Part shown: positions 12,172 through 25,702 of the stretch, in pieces
Numbering within the stretch: position 1 is the first letter of the stretch
Layout: the number at the start of each line of letters is the position of its first letter
DNA from: Primula veris
Taxonomy: Eukaryota > Streptophyta > Magnoliopsida > Ericales > Primulaceae
NCBI GenBank assembly: GCA_963682055.1
Contig: OY821742.1
Coordinates: 9,517,752 to 9,581,751, forward strand
Length of the DNA stretch: 64,000 bases
Reading direction: 5' to 3'
Program-made: the position numbers and the translations under genes
The notes under the pieces: generated by a model
Told to the model about the DNA's origin: nothing
Databases searched by the model: none
What the model saw: the letters and a program-made list of their open reading frames with translations, nothing else

Positions 12172-12297
12172 GCATTGTTGTGAGTCTCGTGACTATTGTT
12201 AATTAGTAACGTTGCATTGTCGTGAGTCTCGTGACTAATGTTAATTAGTAACGTTGCATTGTCGTGAGTCTCGTGACTAGTGTTAATTAGTAACGTA
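12172..12297. repeat. 42-bp tandem repeat, 3 copies
   Basis: Units start at 12172, 12214 and 12256 and contain GTGAGTCTCGTGACTA and TTAATTAGTAACGTT with only a few differences. The open minus-strand frame across it is a by-product of a period divisible by three. Confidence 0.95.
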
Positions 12298-13831
12298 TTA
12301 ACTTTCATAAAAATCTAATTTCTTTTGTTGGTTTATGCTCATTTTATTATCTTATAGCTAGGAGTATTAATATTGAGCAGATCAGGAACTATATGAGTGC
12401 TCATCCTCTTTTCTGGTCATCTCCTGAGATCTACACTGAGTACTGGTAAATGTACTTTCATAAATAATGAGGGTTGGAACAAGAAAAAAAAGTTACTTAC
12501 TGTCACATTCTTTGTTAGTGAAATAAAATTCAAATACCACGTCCAAAAATCCAAATTTCACAAACAAATACTATAACTTTTCCCCGAGATCTGAGCTTAG
12601 GATAACAGTATTAAAGGGGATTCCTTACTTCACCAAAATTTGAAGGCCATGAAAAAAGGGTATTTTGAATAGTGATACAACTAGTATCATTTTCCAACTA
12701 ACATAGGGTAGAACAACTACTTGAAATTATATTTATATATATATATATATAGCTGCACACGGGAATCTATTTTGAGGTCCAGCTTGTAGTAATATAGACC
12801 ATAGTTGGCCAACTATTTTGGCCCCATCATAGCTATAGCTGACAGGGTTGATGCACAAGTATTTAGGCTCATTTTTGTAATGTTTATATAAAAGGAAATA
12901 CACATATCTTTATATGCAATCGCTCCCCAATGCGTCATGCGTATTACCATTCAGAGTTGGAATATATATCGCATAAAAAACTGGGATTTGTTCGGTTTGC
13001 TTAACAAGTAAGATGGCTAATTTGAATCTAAAAAAGAAATTAAATAACTCGAGTTTAGATATATGCTACTTTAAAAGTTCAAAAATAATGAAATGTTTTT
13101 TATTTTATTGTTTGGCAGTTACAGTCTTACAGACCTAATTGCATCTTAATATACAAAAATGGTAATGAGAAATTGTGTACTCTTCTTTGAGCTTCATCAG
13201 TCTATATAAATCATTAATTCACCCCATTATCCTCACATATATTAATTTGTGTAATTAAAATAAAAAAAAGAGGAGCTCAAGCTTCACTAATTTCGACATA
13301 TCCTAAATATTTCGTATTCTTCTCCAAACATTTCTTATTTAAACCCACATTGTAACTTTTTTTGCATATTCGGTCCCAAACGGCACAGTATTTAAACATT
13401 TTTTTTATGAATTAACAACGGGATTATGCAGTTTCTAAGTTTAAGGAAATAAGTTGGACTTTTAGATGCCGAAAGAAAGAGCTTGGTGTAATACCGATCG
13501 AGTTTGTCAAATAAAGCATTTTTGTCGGTGACCAAGCTAGATTTTCACGAGAATAGCTCCGTCTAACAAATCGGGCACACACAAAAACTCTCAGATCATT
13601 GAGCTTCTCAAATAAATTGGAGACACCTAGAAAGTCTCCAAGAAGATATATACGAGCTCTTTAAATACAATCTTAGCTAGTTTGACAACCCATCAGGTCG
13701 ATTATGAGTTCTTCAAGTTTTTTTTTTCTTGGTCAAGAGTTCTTCAGATTTCATATCAAACATTATTGTTTTTTGGACCTATTAAGTTTCTCACAAGCTC
13801 TTCAAAAGAGACAACATGCAGGTTGATTATT

Positions 13832-13854
13832 AAAAAAAAAAAAAAAAAAAAAAA
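13832..13854 (+). repeat. Poly-A run of about 23 bases
   Basis: An uninterrupted A tract. No retroposed gene is recognisable upstream of it. Confidence 0.9.
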
Positions 13855-16800
13855 CTAGATTCAAATATCAAACAAGTTTTTTCTTGATCCTCACATGAAC
13901 AACCTAGTTTATAATTAGTAACCGAACAAGTACAAGGATACAAGGGTTACTGATCAATAACGTCTAAATTAAATACACAACTAATTAGGAAATTTAGTTA
14001 GGGTACAGCTGATGCGCCATAATTAAACCTCAGTCCAATTAGCATAAAACTTAATTATCAAGCTTATTCACATGCAGGAGTTGGAATGCATGGCCTATTA
14101 TGTATTATATACAGTGAATTGAGTCCAAAACTTAATGTTTGTAGTTATGGTGTTACAAAGTTGAGGACTCATTTTAACCCTTGAAAACTTTAGAAAAACG
14201 TGGGCTGTGATCCTGTCCGGACCAAATGTCCAGATAATTAATGTGATGTCAATTGATATTGATATTTTGATCTCATCAAATATTTTGGCCAAAGCCTCAT
14301 TATTTCATTATAACATTCACACATATATAAGTCGTTGGGGGATCGACCCATTCGAAGAAATTTCAAAGTGCTTTAGGTGCAAGTTCAATACTTTTGAACT
14401 GGATTTTGACTGCTCTAAGATGTCTTCAATTAATATGACTCTTTTCTGCAGTGTGGCATACACCAAGGTAGAGCTTTGAAAGAGAAAGGTACAATGCAAA
14501 GCGAGAGTGCTACGGTAATATTTGGACGGAATTACATCAACCAAATTATCATTTTTTACTCGGTGTATCAAACTTCAATTATGAAGTAGTAAAAGTAGCT
14601 AGGTTGATATACAAACTCGAAATTTGTTGTTGTCGCAAAGACACGAAATACACTCTTCTGTATTTAGAAACTTAAACTAACTTAGAAATAAAATAATTTG
14701 ATGCTTTGTTGCATTAACAGTATCATGTTTTGGGGTTACCACAAAGTAATTAATAAATCTGGTTCAGACTCTCTGTAGGAACCAAAAGTTCGAAAATGTG
14801 ACACATAAATCCCTTGCTCTTGGTAATTCATTGAGCTTTAAAGTTAATAATAGTAATAAAAAAAAAGGTAAATAATATCTTTAAGGAGTATTTCTTGTAT
14901 AATTAATTAACACCCTTGTAATTCTGTTACATGCCGTGTTTCATTTATGTTTCATGTGATACACTCTTTCTCTTGAAAGTCAAATCAACCGTCAGAAATA
15001 CTTTCTCCATTATACTGTCCAGAACTAGTAACAGGGTCTCAAGATTTGATTCTATAGGCTATTGATTTAAGTATTGAATAAATAAATAAAATTGAACCGT
15101 TGACATAATTAAAATCTCTGCACTGTTATATTCACGTCTAAAGTTCACATCAAATGTGATAAGTATGTCGTACTCTTGTTCAAAATTAAACAAGTCAACG
15201 TTTATTATTTGATAAATCATAACAAAATATATTGAGCGCCTACTTTCATACTAACTGACGTGGACACTTAGAAAATACAAATTTAGACCATATAGTTTTA
15301 AATAAATAAGTGATTACTCCAGATTAAGGAAATGTGACATAAGGTGAGAGTTGAAAATCAACATTATGTGAATGATGTAGGGCATATGTTTTATGATACT
15401 CCAAATAATTATTGAAAATCCAAATTATGTAAAAGAAACTGCATATGAATCATGTTGCAAAAAATAACCATCATTTAGAATCTTAGATACATTTAGCACA
15501 TGTTTAGGCACAGTATATATGAAATTTGATATTGTGACTATAAATATATATGACTTTGTAAATTGTAACTGAGTTTAAACCCAATTCATGCGATTTATGA
15601 CGTTGTTAACAAACTGTAAGAACAAGTGGTGGTTAGTTCATCAATTGTTCGGTTTGTCTTTGTTCGTTTATAAAGAAACATAAACTGAACATGATCAAAC
15701 ATTATGAGTTAACAAACAAACATGCACGAACGTACAGGTCGGCGTTTGTTTATTAGCTTCATTATACCCCTAGTATGAGTTATTATTTTCTATTTTGGTG
15801 CAACTGTGCGTGTTACTGTTTCGACTCAAACCGCTTTTTGGAGTAGATTTTAACATAATACTCTTCCAATAATTTTCCTTGCTTGTGGAGCCAATTAGAT
15901 ATTTACAAATGACGATCTTCAAAAATGATATGTTTATTCGATATAAATCCAAATTTGTTGTCTTAAAGATCATATTCATTGTCCTTTTACTGTGGATATA
16001 AGTTATTTTGTAGTACTATAAGTATGGAGTAATAGCTAATGTAATATAAGCACATCTAAACTATTCATTTAGCTCACAGTAAAAAATATTACTATATCTA
16101 CGTTCGAAATAACCTTATAAAACACCCTCTACAAGTACCAAACTACCACGCAATTTTCTCTTCTATCCACTGCTTTGGTTCCCTACGTAATAGTAGGTGA
16201 AAAAAGTTAGTATACAAGTTTTCTGAACCAGACTAAATTTCAGCATATCTGGCTAATTTAATGCATGATTTGCCCAAAATTTCAGAATTGGTTTTATTTA
16301 AAATTATTGATAGTCCTTCTATTATAGCAATTACCTCGCCAAGGTTTGATCAAAGTCACCTAGTCCCCCACTTTGGAAGTTAATCATCACTGAACAAAGA
16401 TGAATTTATATTAAGAGATCATACTCAAGAATTTATATAGCCAGATTTATCATGTGTATATTTAGCGGATTCATGTAATAATTTGTACTGTTACATCGTA
16501 GTGATAAAACTGACTATATATACATGATAACTTAGGTTTTTAACGTGTTAAGGAATTAGAAGGGATACCCAATTAGGTGTACATACATGTATGATGAAAT
16601 GATTTTTGGACGGTACCCTTTTAATAAGGTGCCCTCTCTAACAAAAAATAATTGAAAAATAATACGACCTAAGTACTATTATTAAAAAAATGCATTTGTC
16701 CAAAAAAAAATTGATCAAACAAGTTTGTCGGAGACTTTTGATCGGTTCCCGATGTTGACTGTCGGAATTCGGGTTGATCAAGATAAAAAAAAAAAAACCT

Positions 16801-17963
16801 ACAAAAAATAGGAAAAGACTAAAAATAAAAAACACAGAAAAACAAAAAAAAATCCCAAAAAAATGGACAATCTAATGGACAGTTATTGGAAAGTATTAGA
16901 CCGTCAAAGACAACGGTGTAAATGAATAATACACTAACAGGCATTATAATACAATAATAGGTAATTTATTGAAAAGTCTAATTGACATTTAATACACTAA
17001 AGTTCAATCTATTGAACAGACTATATTATACGAATGTACAATTTATTAGACATTCTAATAGACCATCCAATACACTAATGGACAATTTATTTAACATTCT
17101 AATAGAATGTGAATAATTTATTTAACATTCTAATAGAATTTGAACAATTTAAGGGAATGTTTTCTTAAAGTAAGTCGACATATAAATCAACAAATTTAGT
17201 GTTTGAACTATAAATTTTGAATCTTTTAAGGCAATATTGCTCAACTTTATACTAATTAATTAACTGATAAATTGTGAATTTTGATGGTCGAGTATATGAT
17301 TTACGAAAAACTATCATTACCAAAAATGCTTACTTATCAATTTACTTATTTAATTGCAAATGCCTAATAACTCTATGAACCATATTGTAATAACTAAAAG
17401 ATGTCAAATTTACATTTGTGGTCCCCTCTACCATATCAGCCTGAAACTAACGCTAGTCTCCTCCATGCTCCGCCCGGCTTTGATCGGAGAAGTTGTCGTC
17501 ATCCCTGAAGTCGTGCTAGTCGTCATCTTTGAAAACGAAAGTATTGATGAGAGAGAGACAAAGACACCACTGAGAGGTAGACTGCATTGGTGGCGTTTAA
17601 GATCAAATCACGACGAACTCCGAAAACGTGCTATTGTTTGTAGATTGATGGATGAAGTGAGGGATGTTGAAGATATAATTCTATTACAATAAGTCAAGTC
17701 AAATCAAATGAAACTGCCCAATTTAGCTATTTTTTTAAAAAATACATCTACACCTTTATATTAATTACAATAATATCATACTCATATAAAAATTTAAAAA
17801 TTTAAAACTAATAAAACTATTTATCATTTTTTAACAACCAAACATTCTTTTAAATCTTAAACTATATTTTTTTTTGTATTATTCACATATTTATATCATA
17901 ACTATACTTATTTTTTTATTTTTTTATTGCATTACGCGTCGCACACGCGGCACAGTTACTATA

Positions 17964-18010
<47 letters not shown>

Positions 18011-18810
18011 AAACCGGGAAAGAGAGAGAAGATCGATCCATCGCTGAGCTCCAGTGTCGACACGACAGTGACGGAGTCGATTTTTTTTCATACCAGTAAT
18101 TGTGAGTACAGACTAGTAGACCTAGTTACCAACGATATAAAGTGTAACGAGGTAAAATAAAATTAAAATGTAATGTGTCATTTTAGTACTATAAAATATA
18201 CAAAGATCCAATTTTAGTTCAATAATAAGTATAAGTATAGACGTTTTACTGTTTAGTATAATAAAATATGAGTTTCACTTTTAGTACCATCAGATACACA
18301 ATATATTATTATTTGATAAAAAAAGAAGTTATAATCCATCAATTATACAATATGTTAGCATTTGATACAATCATACAAAACCGTAATTAAAATGGATAAA
18401 ACTATCATCTTTACACCATTTACACCATTTTTGTACCATCATTTTTCAAATATATATCATTTTAGTACCATTAACTATCAAATTATTTTTAGTTTTATAT
18501 CAAATCTTGACAGATTGTATAATAATGGTACTAAAAGTCCATAAAAAAGGAGATTTAAGCATAAGAACCGGCTAACTATTGCATAAAAAAACGGTTTGTC
18601 TATATCTTAGCTCTCCAAAATACTAATCCAGATCGATAATGTTGCTTTAAAATTAGTTCAATAATAATGTTACTTTAAAAAATTATCGATCTGGATAAAA
18701 ATTTACACACTTGATCCAAAAATTAAAAACAACCATACTCTTTTAAAAAATCCCAAAATGAAAAAGTTGAAACACCTCAAATTTAATTTAGTATTTAAAC
18801 ATTATATATA

Positions 18811-19160
18811 GTGGGAGGATATATGAACATCGTGAAAAACACTTAACTAGACACTTTTTCGTAAAAACGCTCCAAATCAAGATTTGGTTAATGCAAATCT
18901 CCACGGTTTCACGACGGGAACACAATATGCGTCTTGTTTTTTTTTTCTGAGATATATAATGACATGTTTTGAATTTTTAAATTTTACCATAATTTCGAAA
19001 ACATGTCATTATACATCTCGGAAAAAAAAAACAAGACGCATATTTGTGTTCCCGTCGTAAAACCGTGGAGATTTGCATTAACCAAATCTTGATTTGGAGC
19101 GTTTTTACGAAAAAGTGTCTAATTAGTTGTTTTTCATCATGTCCATATAACATTTCTCAT
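18811..19160. mobile_element. Foldback (long inverted repeat) element, about 350 bp
   Basis: Two arms of about 150 bp (18811-18965 and 18995-19160) are near-perfect reverse complements. They share CTAGACACTTTTTCG, ACGCTCCAAATCAAGATT and GCAAATCTCCACGGTTT with their complements, and there is a short AT-rich centre. It resembles a foldback MITE. The outer edges merge into TA-rich sequence, so no target duplication can be fixed. Confidence 0.85.
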
Positions 19161-20548
19161 ATATATATATATATATATATAATGTCATTTTGACATCCAC
19201 TTCCCAGCCTAAGTTGGTTTGGTTTTTATTTTGTTAAGTCTGTTGGACGGGACAAAGTCCCATTTGATAAAAAAAATTGTTTTAATCAATATTTTTTAAT
19301 TTTAATTAATATTTAAGTTTAATATGGCAATACTAGGGTTTTTTATTTTTATTTGAGTTTTTATTGAGTTGATAAAAAAATATAAATGGTTTAAAAAACT
19401 AGTATTTCTTTTAAAATTGTAATACTAGAGTTCTCCATTTTTATTTGGTTTTGTACTGTGTTGATAAAAAAAATATAGTTGAATTGAAAAACTACTCCCT
19501 CAATCACAATTTAGTGGGGCATTTTCTTAAAATGAAAACTAACTTTTTATTACTTTTCATATTTTATAATTTTTCAAACATAACACAAAAAAAATGAAGC
19601 AATAAGTAGAGACAAAAAAGTCAATTTAAATCAAAAAATAATATAATCGTGATGTTTCTTTATTTTTTACTATTCATCCGAGTAAAATAGAATGGAGGAA
19701 GTATTTATTTTAAGATGGGTATTTAAATTTTAAAAAAACCCGGTCCGTGTAGGTAAACTCGATAAAAATTAAAATTATGTAGGATTATTGAAGTAATGTA
19801 TTTTCAAACTTGCAAAAACTATTGCAATTATTTAATTACCCAAATAGCCCAGCGGGACTCTATGTGGTATATAAACAGCTGGACATATATATATAGCTCC
19901 ACCGACTACAACGTACTTAAAATTAATTTATTAATAATGTATACAAATATATCACTTACCTAGTGAACAAAACCATTTTCTTATAAATAAAAATGTTCCT
20001 CAAATATAGGCAACCAAAAGTGTTTCTTATAATTTTTTATATTATTTTTTATGAATTTACTTGGTCTTGAATAATTATAAAACATGAATTAACATTTAAA
20101 TAATATAAATAAATGAATATAAGTATGAAATATGGGGAAATTATAAGTAGGTTAATGTGTATTAAATAAATAAAAAGTTAAATGCAAAACTCATTTTTTT
20201 ACTTCCTCCTTTGTGCAAATGAATTTTTTTAAAAAATTTAATCATAAAATTTAATATTTAAACTATATGAAAAATATAGTGAAATTATAATTAGGTTGAT
20301 GGGTTGTAAATAAACAAAGTTAAATGCAAGTTCCTATTTAATTGATCACAACGAAACTAACTGTAATTTTAGCCGAATTATAAATTGTATTAAAATTATC
20401 AAAATATTTTTAAAATCTAATCATAAAATTTAATATTTAAACTATACGATTAAATTTTATAAATTTAATATAATTTATTAAATTGTATTCAGTTGTTAGT
20501 TTTTAATATTGTGGGGGCCTATTGCTAACACTTTGCTCCCAAATTAAG

Positions 20549-20551
<3 letters not shown>

Positions 20552-20580
<29 letters not shown>
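20552..20580 (+). repeat. (CT)n microsatellite upstream of GLCAT14
   Basis: A pure CT run followed by (TA)n and a CTCCACTC segment. CT-rich tracts of this kind are common in plant promoters and 5' UTRs. It lies about 760 bp before the GLCAT14 ATG. Confidence 0.85.
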
Positions 20581-20581
<1 letters not shown>

Positions 20582-21340
20582 AATATATATATATATAGCT
20601 CCACTCTAATTCAGCTCATTTGCCATTAGCTATAAATTCATTATATTTATTATCTAAATCGACTCTAAATTTCTCCCATTGACCGGTATAGATCACGGTG
20701 TTCAAAAGGGTTTATTTTTCCTTTTTTTTAAAAAGTTTTTTTAGTACTTAAATTTATTCAAAGACAGAATCTTTATTGTTGTAACGTGTCATTTATTAAC
20801 TCATTTTTAAGATTGGGAGGTTTTAATGTTGTGACTTAAAAGCAGCTAATAAAAGATTTCATTTTTGGATATTATCTTCCAAAAACTTACAAAAGTTTTT
20901 TTTAATTTTTTATTTATATTCTGGGAAATTGCTAATTTCTATGGGTTTTAGAGTTGATTCTAAAAAAAGGGGTTTTTATTCCTTTTTTTGAAGTTTAGGG
21001 CTAATTATGAAAAAAAGGTTTATTCTTTTTTTAAGGCTTAGGGGTAATTTTGATTTGGAATTTATGTCATTTTGATTCTCAAAAAAAAAAACTTATGAAA
21101 ATCTAGGGTTTTATGGAAATTATTAATCACAGATGGGTTTGATTTATAATTTATTTTCTTTTTAATCTCAGGTAACATTATAAGATTCTAGGGTTTTATG
21201 CATTTGATTGATCAAATAAGGATTTGATTTGGAAATTTATTTGATTTGTGAAGAATTAGGGTTTTCTGGAATTTGTTAAAGGTAAAAAAGTTTTTTTTTT
21301 TTTTTTATTATTCGAGGTTCTTAATAATTTCTGATATTAG

Positions 21341-24300
21341 ATGAGAAGTGTGAGAAAGATTGTAAATTCTCACTCAGGAGCAAGAGGGTATAGTGATAGA
21401 AAGTGGATCATACCCTTTTTCGCTAGCGTGCTCATATCTATCACTCTCTTGACAACCGCCGTGTTCACGTTGTATTCTTCTTACCATGAGGAAAATATTA
21501 ATCTTGACGATTTTCCTTCGGAAAAACTAGACTCTAACGATTACTTTGTAGAATCGGATTTGAAAAGAACGTTAGTTGAGGGGGAAATTTCAAATAAAGG
21601 GGAGCCTAGATTCGCATACTTAATATCGGGTACAAAAGGGGATGGTTTGAGATTGTTTAGGACTTTGCAAGCTGTTTATCATCCTAGGAATCAGTATATA
21701 TTGCATATGGACCTCGAGGCTCCGCCTAGAGAGAGATTGAACCTCTCACTTGCAGTTAAGAATGATCCTATGTTCCGTGAGATGGGGAATGTGCGTGTTA
21801 TGGCGCAGTCGAATTTGGTGACTTACAAGGGTCCCACTATGATTGCTTGTACCCTTCAGGCGATTGCGATACTGCTAAAAGAGAGTTTGGATTGGGATTG
21901 GTTTATAAATCTCAGCGCCTCAGATTATCCTTTGATGACGCAAGATGGTTAGTGACAATTTTGCTTCTCTGTTTGTATTCACTTATGTTGAAGTTATATT
22001 ACTGACTATGCCTTCTGATCACCAGTACTATCCGTAACGTGTTTAGACTATATGCATTAGGTGAATTGAAATACTAAATATTTTGCGTAATCGTGATGTT
22101 TCATTATTGTTATCTGCAATGTTGGTCTTTTAATGGAATGAGATAGTTGAGGCTAAGTGATTTGTGAATGTGGCTCGAGTTTAAGAAACTGTTTCATGTC
22201 AAATGTGTGATAAATGAAATGAATATCCAGTACAATGGACAAGCAAGCACATCGTGCAATAGTAAGCAATGTTTAATTGCCCGCCTGGCACTCTTATTTA
22301 TAGAAAAAATGGTCACTTGTCTATGTGCCGTGTGGTTGAATTCTTTTAAACATGTTTGATACGCTGCTTTTAGCTGATTTTGTTTGTTGTGTTTATTAGC
22401 CCCACCACTTGCTTTCAAAAGGCTACACTTCTCAAAAAAAGGATTTAGTTTTGGAATGGGTTGCAAAATAAATTATTGCTGAATATTTTGTAAAAATGAA
22501 TAAAAGAATGTATGATATGATGCGCTTTCTTAATTTGTGGGTTTGAGCGCAAATTCATTACCCCGATAGATCTCTGACCCTGTGGATAGGTGGTCTGAGC
22601 TGGCGTCCAATACAAATACTATGATGTTTTGCCAAGTAGTAAATCATAAAGTACCAGAGCTCTTACTAAAGGATTTGTGAACCTTTATGACTGATAAGCG
22701 AACCTTTTCCTGCCATATACCTTAGTTGTGTCCTATAAGTTCAGGATGTTTATATGTAAGTTTCTTAAGTGGAAATCTCTACGGAAGTGGATTGTAACCT
22801 GCAAGAGATGATTTCTTCCTTTGGGTTTTCTTTAAATGATCTTACCTAATGAAAATAGTATTTTGCTTTGCAGAATAACATGGCTATTTAATTGAAGAAC
22901 TCGTGATAATGGGTTCTATTGTGGTATAACTACGCTAATTTTTTTGTACGGTCTTCATCTCTTGCAACTTCAAGCTCGTACAAGGGGTGTATGTATGCTT
23001 GGAGTCAACGTATAGGAGGCTGGAGTTTGAACATGTAATTGAATGATTTAGCCTCACAGTTTATGATTATAGGACAATAAAATACCTACCGGTATGCATC
23101 ATGATAAAAAGGCAGAAAGTAGAAACATGGTGCCATAAAAGGTGTAGAGAACGATGGATACTAAAATTTCTCGTAATGCTAGACGTGGTCCCATACTAGT
23201 GCTGTGAAAAATCCTACTTGAGTTTAGTCAAGCGAATAACTTATTGTTTGTGATGGTTTGTCATTTTGCAGGTATTTTACTTACTTTTTTGTTGCATAAG
23301 AAAATTTCTGACATTCTTTCTTCATTTCGTGTGCAGATTTGTTGCATGTTTTTTCTAACGTGTCCAGAAATTTGAACTTTATAGAACACACACGCATACA
23401 TGGTTGGAAACTGTAAGTGAGTTGAATAAAACTAAACTCAATTTAATGTGGTTTGTTTTCTCCTTTCTCAACTATATTTCCTTTGAAGTCCTGATTATGT
23501 ACGTCTTTTGATTCTGCAGGAAGCAGAGAGTAAAGCCAATCATAGTAGATCCAGGGTTATACCTGTCAAAAAAGTCTGATATATCTTTGACAAGTCAACG
23601 TAGATCAGTGCCGACATCGTTCAAGTTATTCACTGGTATGTTAAACTAGCCATGAAAAAATTCTGTCAGTTGGCCATATTTTTGTAGCAATCGATGCTTG
23701 TTTCTTTCCTGAGCATAAGATGAGCATTGGGAGTTGACAATTGACTACTTGGCATTCTTAACACCTTTTATGTATAAAATAAAGATTTATGGACACTCGG
23801 TCCTAGCAGGACTATCGAAGGAAACAATTTATATGACTTTGGTATAAGTCATTAGGGTACTAATTTGGCATCGACCATGAAAGTAGAGCAGACCTCTTTT
23901 TCTGGAAACAATAACTCTGTTCTAACCTGAAATGAAAAAGGCCACTTGTCTAAGCAGTCTCCTTTTCTTCTTTCCAAAATTTTGTTTTGTATTGTACGTT
24001 TTAGTTTTGTCTTTCTCTTTTGGTTACAATCTTAGATAAGGAGAGACAGAGAACTTGAGTCTTGAGGTATTCTACTTGATTAATACAGTATGCCTTTTAA
24101 GTGTGTAATCTTAATCATTTGAAGCAGCTCTTCTGGTGTGTGTTTAACTACTGTTTGCATATCGGGTCTGGATATTATATTATAAATGATTATTCTTACT
24201 TGGTCATACATTTTTCCGCACCTTTTTTTAAACATGACACTGAAAGTTTTTTTCTTATTGTACAATGTAATTTGAGCATTAAGGTTTCTCTACTCTTTCG

Positions 24301-24876
24301 AGAGATCAAGTCTGTTAAGCACTTTGAAGATGGAATTCACATTACCTTTTACTACTCTTTGTAGGTTCAGCGTGGGTGGTTTTAACACGATCTTTTGTCG
24401 AATACTGCATATGGGGATGGGACAATCTCCCACGAACGGTACTAATGTATTACACAAATTTCGTCTCATCTCCTGAGGGCTATTTCCACACAGTCATTTG
24501 CAACACCGAAGAGTTTCGTAGTACTGCAATTAGCCACGATCTCCACTACATTGCTTGGGACAACCCTCCAAAACAGCATCCTCTTATTTTAACCATGAAA
24601 GAATACGATAACATGGTAAATAGCAGTGCGATGTTTGCTCGTAAATTTGGTAGAAATGAAGACGTTTTGGACAAAATAGACAGAGAGCTCTTGGGCCGCA
24701 CAGATAGGTTTGCCCCTGGGGGTTGGTGTGTTGGTAGTTCCGAGGGTGGGGCTGACCCTTGTTCTGTTCGAGGTGATGATTCGGTATTGAGACCGGGTAT
24801 TGGTGCAAAAAGATTAATTGGGCTAATGGAAACTATTTTGTCTGAAGAGTTTAGAAGCAAGCAATGCGAGGCTTAA
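21341..24876 (+). CDS. GLCAT14: GT14 beta-glucuronosyltransferase, GLCAT14 type
   Basis: Exons are 21341-21947, 23337-23412, 23520-23635 and 24365-24876 (stop), totalling 1311 nt or 436 residues; the phases 1, 2, 1 agree at every join. The protein has a short cytosolic N-terminus, a signal anchor at about residues 22-45 (WIIPFFASVLISITLL), a stem, then the GT14/DUF266-type core: FAYLISGTKGD, NLVTYKGPTMIA, NLSASDYPLMTQD, EGYFHTVICN and the C-terminal GGWCVG segment. This is a type II Golgi membrane protein. Arabidopsis GLCAT14A-C add glucuronic acid to the galactan chains of arabinogalactan proteins, which helps bind calcium at the cell surface. The family call is firm; the exact member (A, B or C) is not resolvable by eye. 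The ATG at 21341 follows an AT-rich leader and gives the usual N-terminal anchor. Confidence 0.92.
21948..23336 (+). other. GLCAT14 intron 1
   Basis: Donor G|GTTAGT at 21948 and acceptor GTGCAG ending 23336. It is 1.39 kb. I see nothing recognisable in it; the short open frames have no family features. Confidence 0.8.
23636..24364 (+). other. GLCAT14 intron 3
   Basis: Donor at 23636 (GTATGT) and acceptor TTGTAG ending 24364. It is 0.73 kb with no feature seen. Confidence 0.8.
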
Positions 24877-25301
24877 ATATGAGACTGTATATACTTTTTA
24901 CATGTTTAGGTTTCAGAGGATGGCACTTCTAGTTGACTGTCGGTTCAAGGGTTTTAAGGGAATGGTGGTGTTAAGAGTGCATAGTTTTAAGTTATGCAAG
25001 TCTACATTCCGGTGTCAACAGACGCTTTTGTTGTAACTTTTTCCCTTTTTAATGGAAAGTTATATTGTTGAAAGCAGAAGGTTTTTGAGTTTTTCCACAT
25101 TTTGCTTCTCTGTCCTTTGTACTCGAACATATCAGCAACTACCCCCACCCCACACATACACAAACACACGAGACTGGGAAAACAGGGGAGCTGCGAATAT
25201 GTAAATGTCTGGTATACTCTTTAAAAGATGTAGATGACGTGACGAGATAATTAAGTGATACAATGGTATACTTTTCCTTTTCCCTTAGTTATTAGGGATC
25301 G
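24877..25301. other. GLCAT14 3' flank
   Basis: This should hold the 3' UTR; the AATGGAAAGTTATATTG region near 25050 is a plausible end. No other feature seen. Confidence 0.5.
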
Positions 25302-25702
25302 GGGTAAATTAGTCTTTAGTGACCTGGGTTTTGGCCTATTTTAGGATAAGTGACCTAAATTTTTTTAATTTCGGTTTTGTGACCTAAGTTTAACTCTGTT
25401 AGCAATTTAGTGACCTTGCGTCAATTCAGTGGACGGAATACGTTACACGTGCAGTCACGTGCCCTAACGTCTGTTAACTAAAAGGGTAAAACAGTATTTT
25501 CCGGGTAAATTACTCTTTAGTGACCTGGGTTTTGGCCTATTTTAGGATAAGTGACCTAAGTTTTTTTAATTTCGGTTTTGTGACATAAGTTTAACTCTGT
25601 TAGCAATTAATGACCTTGCGTCAATTCAGTGGACGGAATACGTTACACGTGCAGTCACGTGCCCTAACGTCTGTTAACTAAAAGGGTAAAACAGTATTTT
25701 CC
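25302..25702. repeat. Tandem duplication of the element's left end, about 200-bp unit, 2 copies
   Basis: Both copies run from GGGTAAATTA to AACAGTATTTTCC and differ at only a handful of bases. They include a CACGTGCAGTCACGTG segment with two CACGTG motifs. Confidence 0.9.

Larger units (their letters stand above)
10000..21340. other. Gene-poor 11.3-kb intergenic region
   Basis: It lies between the divergent ULTRAPETALA (-) and GLCAT14 (+) genes and so contains both promoters. Composition is AT-rich with many (TA)n and (GA)n runs. I found no conserved coding frame; the longest open frames are short and compositionally biased. Named structures are listed separately: repeats at 10189-10530, 42-bp repeats at 12172-12297, a poly-A run at 13832-13854, a foldback at 18811-19160 and a (CT)n tract at 20552-20580. 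Confidence 0.6.

Noticed and set aside
12021..12308. Minus-strand frame with a repeated 14-residue unit
   Set aside because: It is produced by the 42-bp tandem repeat, whose length is a multiple of three, and has no other coding sign.
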